The notes: generated from the sequence alone by a model not told the origin. A DNA stretch of 64,000 nt from K189A clade bacterium (GCA_902528515.1 CABZTD010000001.1:1-64000), one strand, 5' to 3'. Numbered from the stretch's first letter, positions 47,550 through 58,876 are shown. Made by a program: numbers and translations.

Positions 47550-48629
47550 ATGCTAGTTGAACATCTGTCTCTAACTAAAGTTACTAGTGCCATCTTGGCA
47601 GCAGCCGGCGCCCCCTCAGTCCATGCTGACGCGGTTGCCGAACACCTTGTCGAAGCCAACCTCAAAGGCCATGACTCTCACGGTATTGGCATGGTTCCGT
47701 CTTATGTCAAAGGCATGCTGGATCAGCATGTGGACCCTCATGGTCACGCACAGATAATCAAAGACAACGGTGCGATTGTGAACATCGATGCTGGCACAGG
47801 CCTCGGCCGCATCGTGGGTATTGAGGCAATGGAAATTGGTATCGAGAGGACGAAAAAGCACGGTTTGGCCTGCGTAGCTTTAGGTAATGCTGCGCACCTC
47901 GGACGTATAGGCGCATTTGCTGAGTATTGTGCGGACCGTGGATTAGTCTCCATGCATTACGTCAATGTTGTAGGGCACGACCCTATGGTGGTTGCCTTCG
48001 GTGGCCGAGATCGTCGCTTTATCACCAATCCCTATTGCTGCGCTGTACCAAGACCAGATGGTCAACATGTTGTACTAGATATGGCAACTACCACCGTCGC
48101 CGCAGGCAAGGTACGCGTCGCCTATATGAAGGGAGTGCCTGTGCCACCTCAATCGTTGGTGGATGAAAACGGGGTCGAGACGACGGACCCGAGCGTGATC
48201 TTTGGCAAGAGCGCAAGCGGCGCGATGCAACCCTTCGGTGCGCACAAGGGATATGGTCTGATGGTTATTTGCGAGCTTCTTGGCGGTGCATTGGGAGGGT
48301 TGTTCACGATGCAGCCTGAGCACCCGCGCTTGGGCGCAACTCTTAATAATATGCTGTCGATTTTGATAGACCCTGCCGCCATCGGCGATCTGCAGGCATT
48401 CGACCAAGAAGTCGGCGCCATGATCGACTATATTCACGCTAGCACTCCGGCTGAGGGCATTGACCATGTACGCTTACCGGGCGATCCGGAGAAAGAGAGC
48501 ACCACACGAAGAATGCAGCACGGCATCGAACTCGATCCAAACAGTTGGAACTCGGTTCTAGACTCAGCGGAATACGCTGGGCTGGAACGGTCTCAGGTCG
48601 TGGCCATGGCTACAATCCTCCAGCCTTAA
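47550..48629 (+). CDS. Ldh family (malate/L-lactate/ureidoglycolate-type) dehydrogenase
   Basis: HLVEANLKGHDSHGIGMVPSYVKGM...DMATTTVAAGKVRVAYMKG...FGAHKGYGLMVICELLGGALGG. Confidence 0.92.
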   Translation: MLVEHLSLTKVTSAILAAAGAPSVHADAVAEHLVEANLKGHDSHGIGMVPSYVKGMLDQHVDPHGHAQIIKDNGAIVNIDAGTGLGRIVGIEAMEIGIERTKKHGLACVALGNAAHLGRIGAFAEYCADRGLVSMHYVNVVGHDPMVVAFGGRDRRFITNPYCCAVPRPDGQHVVLDMATTTVAAGKVRVAYMKGVPVPPQSLVDENGVETTDPSVIFGKSASGAMQPFGAHKGYGLMVICELLGGALGGLFTMQPEHPRLGATLNNMLSILIDPAAIGDLQAFDQEVGAMIDYIHASTPAEGIDHVRLPGDPEKESTTRRMQHGIELDPNSWNSVLDSAEYAGLERSQVVAMATILQP

Positions 48630-48665
48630 CGCGATGATTTTTTGTGAAACGTCAAGGGTTTCTTT

Positions 48666-48824
48666 ATGCATCCAGAAGAACAACCACCAGCTCCAGACAA
48701 GGAAGAAAAGTTCCATGTTTGGCGCCTATTAGGAATTATTTTCCTAGTATGCGTAGCCTTGGCAGCCGTTTCAATCATCGTGGACTGGGCCATCATCGGC
48801 CCCCTCGAAGGACGTGCGTATTAG
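48666..48824 (+). CDS. Small single-pass membrane protein
   Basis: Unlisted 52-aa ORF: MHPEEQPPAPDKEEKFHVWRLLGIIFLVCVALAAVSIIVDWAIIGPLEGRAY*; immediately downstream of the Ldh gene. Confidence 0.5.
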   Translation: MHPEEQPPAPDKEEKFHVWRLLGIIFLVCVALAAVSIIVDWAIIGPLEGRAY

Positions 48825-48924
48825 ACTTTAATCTGAGGTCTTATTTCTTCCGCCATGTTTTTTCGTCTTATCAGCTTTTGGGATCTTGCGAGTTGATCAC
48901 ACCTAGATCAGCGTGAGTAAACAG

Positions 48925-50007
48925 CTACTGAACAGCCTTTGCTGCATCTCGCTCGGCAATTTTTTCCCGAATTTGCGGAATAAGTTCTCGACCATATTCG
49001 ATGGCATCATTGAAGGGGTCAAAGCCGCGGATCAGCACGCCGGATATACCCAAGTCGTAATACTTCGAAATTGCCTCAGCAACCTGTTCTGCGGTGCCTA
49101 CCAAGGCAGTAGAGTTGCCGCTTCCCTTCGCCGCTGCTGCGATGGGCACCCACAAGCGCTCATCTTGGACATCCCCACCGTCAATCAACCGCATCAGGCG
49201 ACGTGCGGTTTCTGCTTGGGGAATACCGGGGCCTCCTCCCCCACCCGAGGCCTCTACGCCAGCTAATATCGCTTCAGCCTTGCGCCAAGCCTCTTCTTCG
49301 GTCGCACCAATGATTGGCCGAAAAGATAGGTTGTAACTCGGTCGCCGCCCGTGGTCCGCGGCCTCGGCGTTAATACGAGTCATCAATTCCACTACCTGAG
49401 CCCTGGGTTCGCCGAACAGGGCATAGGTATCGCAATGCTTTGCGCCTACCGGAATTGCGGCATCCGACACTCCACCAAACCAGAGCGGTACATGCGGCTT
49501 TTGGTGTGCCTGCACATCAGAAGCTGCACGACTCACTCGATAGAACTTACCCTCAAAGTCGACGGGTTCGGTGGCATTCCACACTAGACGCATGATCTCG
49601 AGATATTCGTCAGTGCGCTCATAACGCTCATCGTGGGGGGTATAATCACCGTCCCTGCGCTGATCCGCGTCGACTCCACCGGTAATAATATGTAGCCATA
49701 GCCGCCCCTCAATCAGATTATCGAGTGTTGCAACACGACGAGCAGCCTGTGTGGGGGAAGCAAACCCTGGTCGATGCGCAAGTAATATCTTGACGCGCTC
49801 TGAATGGGTCGCCACGTACTGGGCGATGCCGAAACCGTCGGCGGAACTGGATGAATGCCCGATAAGAATGGCATCAAAATCTGATTTTTCATGCGCCCGG
49901 GTAAAGGCTTTAATGTAATCACGGTCGATGCCGCCACCAACAATATGGACGGTGGCAGCGTCCGGCGGTGGCGCCACACCGATCATTCCCAGTATATTTA
50001 GCGGCAC
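48925..50007 (-). CDS. LLM-class flavin-dependent monooxygenase (alkanesulfonate monooxygenase-like)
   Basis: FDAILIGHSSSSADGFGIAQYVATHSERVKILLAHRPGFASPTQAARRVATLDNLIEGRLWLHIITGGVDADQRRDGDYTPHDERYERTDEYLEIMRLVW. Confidence 0.9.
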   Translation of the reverse strand: MPLNILGMIGVAPPPDAATVHIVGGGIDRDYIKAFTRAHEKSDFDAILIGHSSSSADGFGIAQYVATHSERVKILLAHRPGFASPTQAARRVATLDNLIEGRLWLHIITGGVDADQRRDGDYTPHDERYERTDEYLEIMRLVWNATEPVDFEGKFYRVSRAASDVQAHQKPHVPLWFGGVSDAAIPVGAKHCDTYALFGEPRAQVVELMTRINAEAADHGRRPSYNLSFRPIIGATEEEAWRKAEAILAGVEASGGGGGPGIPQAETARRLMRLIDGGDVQDERLWVPIAAAAKGSGNSTALVGTAEQVAEAISKYYDLGISGVLIRGFDPFNDAIEYGRELIPQIREKIAERDAAKAVQ

Positions 50008-50393
50008 GTTGTTTTCCCCTAGACAGCGGCTTTGAAGAGTGAACTACAAGTTCGATTTTAAAACAACGTCGGAGGTTTAAGGGGCGTTCGACTCGAATCA
50101 ACCAGTGGATATGTCAGTTGTGATTCGTTTAAGCCCTTTGTCATCCCCAGAAAGCGTCAGAGTCGAAGCCTTCGAGCAACGCAACGAATGCAGGAAGCGC
50201 GGTATGGGAGAAACTTTCTAGCTGTATTAAAAAATTAGACTGGTTCAAGCGATTAAGCCAAGTACCAATAACTTACCCAAGCGAAGCTGGTCCGACCTTA
50301 AAGAAGCGTGAGAGCCTAAGTTCACACGGATTTTATTGCACGTTCTGTACTCTCACTACCCCACCATCGCGTTTACCAAGGCGGAGGTTTGCA

Positions 50394-50708
50394 ATGCTGT
50401 TGAAGGAAATCAAACAATCTTTGGGGAGGGAAAAAACTCTGGCCTTTGAAGTGCACAGCATTGATCCATGCATTTATCTCATTTTTTGCTGTCACGACGG
50501 TGAACGAACTCCATTGAAGGCAGCGAACGGTGATAACTTGATATTTCACAGTCGAAACAGAGCCTTTGATGCACTGCGCGAAATAGGAGTTAAACAGGCG
50601 GATTTTGTCCATAAATCCGCCTTCGACGAGATGGTCGGCGTAGGAGACGGCTCCTCCACAGAGCATAGAGAAACTATCGTACTGCAGGACGTCACGGCCA
50701 GTGCTTGA
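50394..50708 (+). CDS. DUF6482-like small protein
   Basis: FEVHSIDPCIYLIFCCHDGERTPLKAANGDNLIFHSRNRAFDALREIGVKQADFVHKSAFDEMVG. Confidence 0.6.
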   Translation: MLLKEIKQSLGREKTLAFEVHSIDPCIYLIFCCHDGERTPLKAANGDNLIFHSRNRAFDALREIGVKQADFVHKSAFDEMVGVGDGSSTEHRETIVLQDVTASA

Positions 50709-50758
50709 TATATCGACAAATAACGATAGCGACCTCCGATTAACTCGGCGCCAGACAA

Positions 50759-51067
50759 ATGCCATCAATTGGTGAGCGTATTCATAGATTCAGGCTACAT
50801 ATTGGTTGGTCCGTAGAGGAGTGCGCCTACCGAGCGACCATCTCCGCCAATGCATACATCGACCCGACAACATGGCTAGAGTGGGAAAGATGCTCCGACC
50901 AGCAGGCATCAACCAATGGCCTCTCAATGCACTTAGATGCGATATCCAACCTTTTTGCTGTTGATAAAGACTGGCTACTGAGAGGTGGGATCGATGAAGC
51001 TGAAGTACAGGCTAACCGCGTCTTAACTTTCCCTTTAACAACGCCTTCAAACGACCAAAATATCTGA
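50759..51067 (+). CDS. XRE-like helix-turn-helix protein
   Basis: SIGERIHRFRLHIGWSVEECAYRATISANAYIDPTTWLEWERC...LDAISNLFAVDKDWLLRGG. Confidence 0.6.
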   Translation: MPSIGERIHRFRLHIGWSVEECAYRATISANAYIDPTTWLEWERCSDQQASTNGLSMHLDAISNLFAVDKDWLLRGGIDEAEVQANRVLTFPLTTPSNDQNI

Positions 51068-51204
51068 AGGATTCAGGACCACCTCAATATTCGAGGCGTG
51101 CTAATTTTTGGAAGAATCCTGGTACTGACCTCGACCCGACGTTATGTTTATGCGCTGAGATTATTATCTTCGACCTAAACGTTATAAGTGTTAGGGGTAT
51201 CTTT

Positions 51205-52155
51205 GTGTTTAGCCTACGGCGCAATCTACCAAACGATCCCATACCGAAGACCTTAGTCGTCCTCGCGTTAACTGCACTCGTTATGGTTGGCAATCCGGCC
51301 ATTGCCCTGATGGTTGGAATGACAATTTCGCTCTTTCTCAATCGTGCGCCAGTTGCCAACGGGTCAACCTACGGTAAACACTTGCTGCAAACCGCTATTG
51401 TGTTGCTTGGGCTAAAGCTTAACGCGACAGAGCTACTCGATATCAGCAGCACCTATGCAATGCCCGTTGCCACGTTCGTTTGCATAACTCTAATAGTTGG
51501 TTTGCTGTCTGGCTGGCTTGCGCATAGCGATCGCACCACAAACGCTTTAATTTCTTCGGGCACGGCAATTTGCGGTGGGACAACGATTGCGACTTTGTCA
51601 CCAATCCTTGCCGCCCGCCCCGAGCAAACCGGCGCAGCATTGTGCGTCGTGTTTCTGCTGAACGCGATTGCGTTGATGACCTTCCCCACCATCGGCGCTT
51701 GGTTAAACCTAAGCCAGCAGCAATTTGGCGTTTGGGCTGCGTTAGCCATACACGACACCAGTTCTGTCGTCGCAGCGGCCCAGATGTACGGAACGGAGGC
51801 TGCAGAAATCGCTACAACAATAAAAATGGGCCGAACCCTATGGCTTATCCCCTTGATGATCGTAGCGAGCCTCGTAGTAGGAACCCAGCAATCAAAGATA
51901 CGAATTCCAAATTTCATTTTCGTCTTCATTACCGCATCAGTAATGGGGTCTTGGATCGGTTTCTCCAGCAGCGCTTTGACTGCTATCGGTCACGTTGTAG
52001 CCTCGCTTTTGGTGGTCGCGCTATTTTTCGTTGGTACGGAAATCACCCGAGAGACCTTAAAAAGTCTGGCGTTTACCTCTGTGGCGCATGGAGTCGTGCT
52101 CTGGCTTTTGGTGATTCTGGCCGTACTTTGGGGCGTCACCCTATGGGTCCCTTAA
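51205..52155 (+). CDS. YeiH/UPF0324 putative sulfate exporter family protein
   Basis: LLQTAIVLLGLKLNATELL...SSGTAICGGTTIATLSPILAARPEQTGAALCVVFLLNAIALMTFPTIG...WAALAIHDTSSVVAAAQMYG. Confidence 0.9.
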   Translation: MFSLRRNLPNDPIPKTLVVLALTALVMVGNPAIALMVGMTISLFLNRAPVANGSTYGKHLLQTAIVLLGLKLNATELLDISSTYAMPVATFVCITLIVGLLSGWLAHSDRTTNALISSGTAICGGTTIATLSPILAARPEQTGAALCVVFLLNAIALMTFPTIGAWLNLSQQQFGVWAALAIHDTSSVVAAAQMYGTEAAEIATTIKMGRTLWLIPLMIVASLVVGTQQSKIRIPNFIFVFITASVMGSWIGFSSSALTAIGHVVASLLVVALFFVGTEITRETLKSLAFTSVAHGVVLWLLVILAVLWGVTLWVP

Positions 52156-52255
52156 CGAGCTTTGGCATGGGTACATGAGGTTTATCCTGCGGTAGGAGTC
52201 CTTAATCCTCGTAGTGGCTCCAACCTCGCCTATCGTTGCATAAGCATAGCTAAAA

Positions 52256-52387
52256 ATGATATTTCCGGGCTCTCTAACGAGTACGTATAGTTTCTACGTG
52301 AACTTTCGAAAGCTTAAAATCGACGCGCTAGGAATAGTGAGCATCGCTCTGTTCTTTGTGTATATTGCGGTAGGCGTTGCTCAGTGA
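52256..52387 (+). CDS. Candidate small membrane protein
   Basis: Unlisted ORF MIFPGSLTSTYSFYVNFRKLKIDALGIVSIALFFVYIAVGVAQ*; hydrophobic C-terminal helix. Confidence 0.25.
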   Translation: MIFPGSLTSTYSFYVNFRKLKIDALGIVSIALFFVYIAVGVAQ

Positions 52388-52819
52388 GCGGCAGCGTCCC
52401 TCCATTTTTAGCCGAGCAGCGGCCATAGATTAGCGGTGATTTTTTAAAGAGGGCCCCCGCGTCCAGCTAACTATCAACCCCTAAAATTGTTAGCCTAAGC
52501 AAACAAAGAGGTCTGTTCGCGACGCAAATGCTTTAGCAGATCCGGGGCTAACGTCGCGTGCTTGCTTCTTCCCGCGCTACGGGCCAGGTTCATGCTTCGT
52601 AGCTTAAGCTTGCTTACGCAGCAAGAGATCTCAGTCCTTAAACAACCTTATGAACTTATTTTTCTAAATCTGCCATAAGCCCTATTAGACGATAACGTTA
52701 GAGCTTGGCCGAATTTATGCGATGCAGTAGGAAATTCGTTTAATTTGGATGAAAACCAGGACAATTTTTGGTGTGCTGCTAGCCGTTATTTTAAGGCTTT
52801 AACTCGTCGAGGTTGATCA

Positions 52820-53863
52820 ATGCACATCGCTTTGTTAATCGCGCTACTCGCGCTGCCTACAGGATTCGCAGATGCCGAAGTGAGCAATGTGTTTCAATCC
52901 GGTGAGCCCGCTCGTGCGACAGAAATCAATCAAAACTTCGATGATCTTGAAGCCGCTATAGACAAAATACCGGCGGGGCCTGCGGGAAAAGTCGGGCCTG
53001 TTGGCCCAATGGGCGCGACTGGTCCTCAAGGTCTGCGCGGAGAAATCGGGCCCGCTGGACCTGCCGGTCCGATCGGAGCTATTGGGCCTCAAGGCGTGCA
53101 AGGGGAAATCGGACCGGCTGGACCCACTGGCCCGATTGGGGATACTGGTCCTCAAGGCCCTCGAGGGGACATCGGTCCTGCTGGACCTGCCGGTCCGACT
53201 GGAGCGCAGGGGCCGCAGGGACCTACTGGCACTCAAGGACCGGTAGGGTTGACGGGTCCTGCTGGAGCTGACGGTGTTAATCCTCTTGGGAACCTAAGCT
53301 GCACCCAAGACCAGTTAATTCAATGGAATGCGGCCGCTTCTCCCCCTGCATGGGTGTGCGCCGATATGCCCGGCGGCGATGAATATTCCGGAAGGGTGTG
53401 GGTATATCAAGGCGACGTCGTCGGTCTAGCAGTTGGTACAGACAAATTATTCGTCAAACTTGGATCTAAAGTTTACGACGTCGGCGTCATTTCATCGTAC
53501 GAAAATATCGGCCTATTCCTCAACAGCGCGGTGTATTACGAAACGAATAATTGCACTGGAAGCGCTTTTTTGGCTCCGAATCTCTCATCGCAAAAATATC
53601 CATATGTTAGTACCGCGAGATTAGGGTACAACGGCGGCTCTCCCTCTTGGTTCGTAAGAAATGTTTCGATACAAAACACAACGTCGGTTAATCTCAGGTC
53701 CCAATCAAATTTCAGTACCGTCAGTGGTTTAAGTTGCGGCGCCTACGTTACTACGAGGAATATGTATCGCGCGACCAGCATCGGTGCTCCACCGAGTGGG
53801 TGGTCAAACGGCGCTGCGAGCGGTCAAGGCACCATTTCCGACTGGAGTATGGAATTCCGCTGA
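52820..53863 (+). CDS. Collagen-like triple-helix-repeat secreted protein
   Basis: Signal peptide, about 34 uninterrupted G-X-Y triplets ([19 protein letters not shown]...GPAGADGVN), then a ~190-aa C-terminal domain. Confidence 0.88.
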   Translation: MHIALLIALLALPTGFADAEVSNVFQSGEPARATEINQNFDDLEAAIDKIPAGPAGKVGPVGPMGATGPQGLRGEIGPAGPAGPIGAIGPQGVQGEIGPAGPTGPIGDTGPQGPRGDIGPAGPAGPTGAQGPQGPTGTQGPVGLTGPAGADGVNPLGNLSCTQDQLIQWNAAASPPAWVCADMPGGDEYSGRVWVYQGDVVGLAVGTDKLFVKLGSKVYDVGVISSYENIGLFLNSAVYYETNNCTGSAFLAPNLSSQKYPYVSTARLGYNGGSPSWFVRNVSIQNTTSVNLRSQSNFSTVSGLSCGAYVTTRNMYRATSIGAPPSGWSNGAASGQGTISDWSMEFR

Positions 53864-54211
53864 TCTGTCTCGTAGCACCAGACTGTTTTTCATATTTTAT
53901 TTCCCGAGCGCGGTAAATGTTTGGGAACCTCCCAATACTGAATTGGTTTGAAAACAGAGCAACGAACCGTCGAGGCCGCTATATCAAGGAAACCGCGAGC
54001 TATGCTTTCCAATTAGAGGCTAATCTTTTCTGCTGGCCACAACCTTTTGGCCCCTCGATTCGCAAATATTTCTGTCCATGCCCATATCTTGGTTGAAAGG
54101 GAGTACAGCCAGCTGCCCCAGAATAAACAAAAAGACCACTTCGTAGCTCTTGAAAATGAATATAACGTGTTGGAATGTTTGGTTCCGTAGTCATTGGAGT
54201 GAGAGGAATTT

Positions 54212-54589
54212 ATGTCAGCGACCGAAGGCATTAACGAAACCAACAAACTTTTTATGGATGCTTTTTCAGCTGGAGATGCGGAAAAAGTTGCTGGGTTCTA
54301 TACCGCTAACTGTCGTTTTTTACCTGACAACAGCGATCCCGTTGATGGCAGAGCTAATGTACAAGGACTTCTTCAATCAATGATGGATAGAGGAGTGTCC
54401 TCAGTCGAGCTCATAACTTGGGAAGTTGAGGACTGCGGAGACACTGCTGTTGAAGTTGGCCGAGTTGTAATGCGCGGCGATGACGATGAGATCGTTGATG
54501 ACGGAAAATTTATCGTCATTTGGAAGAAGGAAAGCGACGGCTGGAGGTTACACAGAGATATTGTTAACTCGAATCTCCCTAGCCCTTAA
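54212..54589 (+). CDS. SnoaL/NTF2-like (DUF4440-type) protein
   Basis: NETNKLFMDAFSAGDAEKVAGFYTANCRFLPDNSDPVDGRANVQGLLQSMMDRG...GKFIVIWKKESDGWRLHRDIVNSN. Confidence 0.82.
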   Translation: MSATEGINETNKLFMDAFSAGDAEKVAGFYTANCRFLPDNSDPVDGRANVQGLLQSMMDRGVSSVELITWEVEDCGDTAVEVGRVVMRGDDDEIVDDGKFIVIWKKESDGWRLHRDIVNSNLPSP

Positions 54590-54743
54590 AGTTTTTCGGA
54601 TTTCTCGGTTCGATTCACAGGGCGTGGAAGCCATCGGTCGCTACCCCAGGCAGACGAGGCTTTTTCAAGATTTAATGCTAACGTCACCCCTCATGCGTTA
54701 GCGAAGCGGTTTGGCGCGAGAAAAAGACACAAGGAAGATCACT

Positions 54744-55256
54744 ATGATTACCTTCCGTTTAAACGGTACCGAACAGAATTTGGATGTGGATCCCAGCATG
54801 CCGTTGCTGTGGGCCATCCGCGAAAATTTAGGCCTCACGGGTACAAAGTTTGGCTGTGGCCAGGCTCAGTGCGGTGCCTGCACGGTTCACTTAAATGGCG
54901 CAGCGATCCGGTCCTGTGTGACGCCGGTAGCTGCCGCACAGGGATCTGAGGTCACAACCATTGAAGGTCTGGCTTCTCCAGAAGGTGAGCTGCACCCGCT
55001 GCAGCAGGCATGGATCGACGAGCAGGCACCACAGTGTGGCTATTGTCAGTCCGGCCAAATCATGTCGGCGGCAGCCCTGCTGGCAACAAATCCAAATCCA
55101 GACGATGCGGCCATTGATGCAGCGATGTCAGGCAACATCTGTCGTTGTGGCATGTACCAGCGCATTCGCAAGTCGATTAAGCGTGCAGCAGGTTCTAAGG
55201 CTGTGGTCGGCGTTTTCGAACCTCAAGCAGAAACCGAGGAGTTGAATCATGTCTGA
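54744..55256 (+). CDS. (2Fe-2S)-binding subunit of xanthine-oxidase-family enzyme (IorA-like)
   Basis: [27 protein letters not shown]...[11 protein letters not shown]...[18 protein letters not shown]. Confidence 0.94.
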   Translation: MITFRLNGTEQNLDVDPSMPLLWAIRENLGLTGTKFGCGQAQCGACTVHLNGAAIRSCVTPVAAAQGSEVTTIEGLASPEGELHPLQQAWIDEQAPQCGYCQSGQIMSAAALLATNPNPDDAAIDAAMSGNICRCGMYQRIRKSIKRAAGSKAVVGVFEPQAETEELNHV

Positions 55257-57531
55257 GAAAGCACAAGAGGATACAGAGGCGAGCACAAAGCAGTTTGCCT
55301 TGGGTAAGTGGACGCGACGAGGATTCATTTCCGCTGGCGCTCTAGCTGGCGGTGGTCTGATCGTCGGTGTTGCGCTGCGTCGTGGTGATCGTCGTGATCA
55401 AGTGGCAGAACTGGTGGCCGATGACAGTGACACGCTGTTGAATATGTGGGTGAAGATCGACGAAGCCGGGAAAATCACCGCCATCGTACCGCACAGTGAA
55501 ATGGGTCAGGGCGCGCAAACGGTGCTGACTCAAATGCTGGCCGATGAAATGGATGCCAACTGGGCAGATGTGTGTTTTGTCGAAGCACCTGCCGAAGACG
55601 AATACGCCAATGGACCCTTAGGCAAGGGATATCTGCTGGCGGGTGCCGAGATACCTGCCGCGTTGATGGCAACAGTAGACGGCGCCATGCACCAGGCCGC
55701 AAAAGCACTGGTACAACAGATTACCGGCGGCAGCTTGAGTATTCGAGCCACCGGTATTGCTGGTATGCGCGTAGCGGGCGCTGCAGCCCGAGACATGATG
55801 GTCAAGGCTGCGGCGGGTACCTGGCAGGTCCCCGAATCGGAATTGACCGCATCAAAAAGTATGGTAATGCATCAGGCATCCAATCGGGTGGCGAGCTACG
55901 CCGAGTTGGCCAGCGCCGCGGCAAAATTTGAACCGTCGAATAAGCCGACTCTGAAGAAACCCGAGCAATTCACGCTGATGGGCACAGACCTGCCGCGACA
56001 CGATATTCCGTCCAAGGTTACCGGCGAAGCAATGTTTGGAGTAGATGCTCAGGTCCCCGGCATGCACTACGCGGCTATTCGACAGGCACCGGTATTTGGT
56101 GCCAAAGTGAAATCCTTTGATGCCGGGGACGCCAAGGCGCAGCCAGGTGTGACCCATGTGGTCGATCTGGGTGACGCCATCGCGGTAGTGGCCACCGGTT
56201 ACTGGGCCGCTGAGCGAGCGGTTCAGGCCGTAGACATTCAATGGACCGCAACCGAAAACGACGCGGTAAGCAGCGAATCGATTACGAAGCAGTTCCGAAC
56301 GGATTTAGCTAAGGCCCACTCAGAAGGAACCAGTAGTGCCGATGTTGATTACGGGGACATTAGCGGAGCCTTTGCTGCAGCGTCGCAGGTCGTCGAAGCG
56401 ACATACGAAGTGCCTTTCTTGGCCCACGCCTGTATGGAGCCGATGAATGCAACAGCACGCTTTGCCAACGGCCAGTGCGAAGTTTGGACAGGCACCCAAA
56501 ACCCGCTGGGTGCGCGCCATGAGGTGGCGGCTGCGCTGGAGCTGGATCTGGCGGACGTTGCCTTACATCAACATTTCATGGGCGGTGGTTTTGGTAGGCG
56601 ATCGAAGCATGATGCGTCGATTCAGGCAGCTCGTATCGCTCGTGACACCGGTGTGCCAGTGAAACTGATTTGGTCTCGTGCAGAAGACACCCAGCACGAC
56701 TTTTACCGACCCAGCGTGGCATCGCAGTTCCGAGCCGCTCTAGACAGCGATGGTCAACTTCTCGCGTGGGATAACATCTATCACGAGAAGCATGAGCCCG
56801 CTGAAGCGCCTTTGATTCCCTACAACGTGGCAGTCCAGCATATCCACTACACCGACAGCTCGACACACGTGCCCTTTGGGGCTTGGCGAAGTGTTGACCA
56901 TTCGCAGCACGGATTCTTCACCGAAGCTTTCTTTGATGAGGTCGCTGAGGCCGCGAACAAGGACCCTTACTTGCTGCGGCGAGAATTGCTTGCGGACAAG
57001 CCTCGACACCGCAAGCTGCTGGATCTTGCGGCTGAAAAAGCAGGCTGGGAGCTGCCTGTTGGAGAAGGTCGAGGTCGTGGTATCTCCTTACAGGAATCCT
57101 TCGGTACCCTGGTCGCTCAAGTAGTTGAAGTCACGGTAGATCAGGGAGATGTGTCTGTGGATCGGGTGGTTCTGGCTGTCGATCCGGGCTTTGCTGTGTC
57201 TCCAGACGGTCTCACCGCTCAGATGGAGTCCGGTGTGATCTACGGTCTTAGTGCCGCCATGTATGGTGAGATCAATATCGAAAAAGGTCGCGTATCTCAA
57301 AGCGCCTTCGCGGATTATCCCGTGGTTCGGATGCATGATGCACCCACGATTGAAACTCACATTGTGAACAGTGGGGAGGCGTGGGGTGGTGCCGGAGAAC
57401 CGGGCACGCCGGGCATCGCACCAGCTCTGGCTAATGCGATATATCAGGCAACAGGCACTCGTGTGCGACAGTTGCCGGTATCGCGCTATGACCTCACCTA
57501 TCGGGTCAGCGAGCCGGAAGAGCTGATTTAG
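55249..57531 (+). CDS. Molybdopterin-binding subunit of xanthine-oxidase-family enzyme (IorB-like)
   Basis: Tat-like [107 protein letters not shown]. Confidence 0.93.
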   Translation: MSEKAQEDTEASTKQFALGKWTRRGFISAGALAGGGLIVGVALRRGDRRDQVAELVADDSDTLLNMWVKIDEAGKITAIVPHSEMGQGAQTVLTQMLADEMDANWADVCFVEAPAEDEYANGPLGKGYLLAGAEIPAALMATVDGAMHQAAKALVQQITGGSLSIRATGIAGMRVAGAAARDMMVKAAAGTWQVPESELTASKSMVMHQASNRVASYAELASAAAKFEPSNKPTLKKPEQFTLMGTDLPRHDIPSKVTGEAMFGVDAQVPGMHYAAIRQAPVFGAKVKSFDAGDAKAQPGVTHVVDLGDAIAVVATGYWAAERAVQAVDIQWTATENDAVSSESITKQFRTDLAKAHSEGTSSADVDYGDISGAFAAASQVVEATYEVPFLAHACMEPMNATARFANGQCEVWTGTQNPLGARHEVAAALELDLADVALHQHFMGGGFGRRSKHDASIQAARIARDTGVPVKLIWSRAEDTQHDFYRPSVASQFRAALDSDGQLLAWDNIYHEKHEPAEAPLIPYNVAVQHIHYTDSSTHVPFGAWRSVDHSQHGFFTEAFFDEVAEAANKDPYLLRRELLADKPRHRKLLDLAAEKAGWELPVGEGRGRGISLQESFGTLVAQVVEVTVDQGDVSVDRVVLAVDPGFAVSPDGLTAQMESGVIYGLSAAMYGEINIEKGRVSQSAFADYPVVRMHDAPTIETHIVNSGEAWGGAGEPGTPGIAPALANAIYQATGTRVRQLPVSRYDLTYRVSEPEELI

Positions 57532-57752
57532 GCTGCGGGCCTGATGTGCGAAAAAGCCAGGGGGCTACCGACTCTCGTAAAAGCTTCATATTTTTTGGGT
57601 GTGGGTGGCTAGGGACCCACTCAACGCGGTTATTTCGCTAAGAATTTTAGTTTCAACCAAAAAGATATTGGGTACGAGAGCAGAAACTTTTTCACCAAGG
57701 CATAAGATTGTACACCTATGTAATTGATTTATGTTGATTTATTAGAGATAGG

Positions 57753-57842
57753 TGGCGGAGAGAGAGGGATTCGAACCCTCGAAGGCTTTTACACCTTACA
57801 CGCTTTCCAAGCGTGCGCGATCGACCACTCTGCCACCTCTCC
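57753..57842 (-). tRNA. tRNA-Ser(GGA)
   Basis: Reverse complement GGAGAGGTGGCAGAGTGGTCGATCGCGCACGCTTGGAAAGCGTGTAAGGTGTAAAAGCCTTCGAGGGTTCGAATCCCTCTCTCTCCGCCA; anticodon GGA, long variable arm, CCA encoded. Confidence 0.96.
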
Positions 57843-57852
57843 GCGAGATGGT

Positions 57853-57962
57853 GGCAACCCACCCAGCCTTATCCAAAGCCCGACGCCGCTGTTACCGTTG
57901 CTCCCTTCCGGGCCTGGCGGGGTTCACAACACGTCGCCTTCAGGGGACCAAGATGGGTCGCC
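57853..57962 (-). ncRNA. ffs: 4.5S RNA / SRP RNA
   Basis: Reverse complement contains GTGAACCCCGCCAGGCCCGGAAGGGAGCAACGGTAACAG (SRP domain IV: CAGGxCCGGAAGGxAGCA); ends GGCGACCC/GGGTTGCC pair. Confidence 0.92.
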
Positions 57963-58122
57963 ATTGGGGGGCGAAATGCTAAAGGAAAAGGTCGATAATT
58001 CCTACCGGCGCCTACGGTGTGGGGTGTCTGAGCACCTCTTTCGAGTCCGGCCGCTACCACCACACTTGCAGCAAAGCGATTACGTGCGTAAAAGCGCGGC
58101 ATACGAATGCGTTGGGTTTACT

Positions 58123-58845
58123 ATGCGTGACGATCATCGCCCCTATCGCCTGAAAGTAATTCAGGGAAAGTTAGAGGCAGCTTGGGTACACCACTTTATT
58201 AAGCCTCAGCTGGAGTCGCTTGGGCATCATTCCATGATCATGAAACCGTGGAATCTTAAACTCCATGGTCGGGGAATCGCTTTTGGCACATCTATTCATG
58301 TAATTACCTCTGCAGATCGCACCGTACGACTAACCACCTGGTCTATGAATGAGCATCAAGGTCACATCGAAATTGATGATGCAGTTTTAATCTGCCCTGG
58401 CGTGCGCATCGACTCGGCCTGCCGAGTCAGCATCGGAGAAAGCACCATGCTGGCCGCTGGCGCTTACATCACGGACGCGGACTGGCACGACGTTTATGAC
58501 CGCACTCAGCCCATTGGTCAGACCGCCCCGGTGATACTAGAGCGCAACGTTTGGATCGGTGATGGGGCCATTGTTTGTAAGGGCGTAACGATTGGCGAAA
58601 ACAGTGTGATCGGCGCTGGCTCAGTCGTGACCAAGGATATTCCTGCTAACGTAATCGCGGCTGGCAATCCAGCCAAACCAATCAAGCCACTCGACCCCAA
58701 CCTACTAGTTACAACTCGTCAAGATATGCTGGGTAACGGCATCGCCGTGACAAAGCAAATGGACACATTGGAGCGTTGGCTAAGGCAAAACAATACCTGG
58801 TGGCGTTGGTTTCGCAGCAAAATCGCACCACGGCCGGAAGACTAA
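58123..58845 (+). CDS. Left-handed-beta-helix acyltransferase (LbetaH)
   Basis: IEIDDAVLICPGVRIDSACRVSIGESTMLAAGAYITDADWHDVYDR...VWIGDGAIVCKGVTIGENSVIGAGSVVTKDIPANVIAAGNPAKPIKPL. Confidence 0.88.
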   Translation: MRDDHRPYRLKVIQGKLEAAWVHHFIKPQLESLGHHSMIMKPWNLKLHGRGIAFGTSIHVITSADRTVRLTTWSMNEHQGHIEIDDAVLICPGVRIDSACRVSIGESTMLAAGAYITDADWHDVYDRTQPIGQTAPVILERNVWIGDGAIVCKGVTIGENSVIGAGSVVTKDIPANVIAAGNPAKPIKPLDPNLLVTTRQDMLGNGIAVTKQMDTLERWLRQNNTWWRWFRSKIAPRPED

Positions 58846-58876
58846 TCAGTCCACACTGACTTAGCCATTGGCCTCG

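Noticed and set aside
50100-50393. Coding extension upstream of the DUF6482-like ORF (open frame ...TNAGSAVWEKLSSCIKKLDWFKRLSQVP...)
   Set aside because: No start codon and no recognisable homology; likely chance read-through.
52844-53236. Minus-strand ORF opposite the collagen repeat (130 aa, Ser/Arg-rich)
   Set aside because: Its composition is the antisense reading of G-P-rich codons; an artefact of the repeat.
57724-58122. Long upstream extension of ORF 57724-58845 as coding
   Set aside because: It overlaps tRNA-Ser(GGA) and 4.5S RNA on the opposite strand; the acyltransferase homology begins near ATG 58123.
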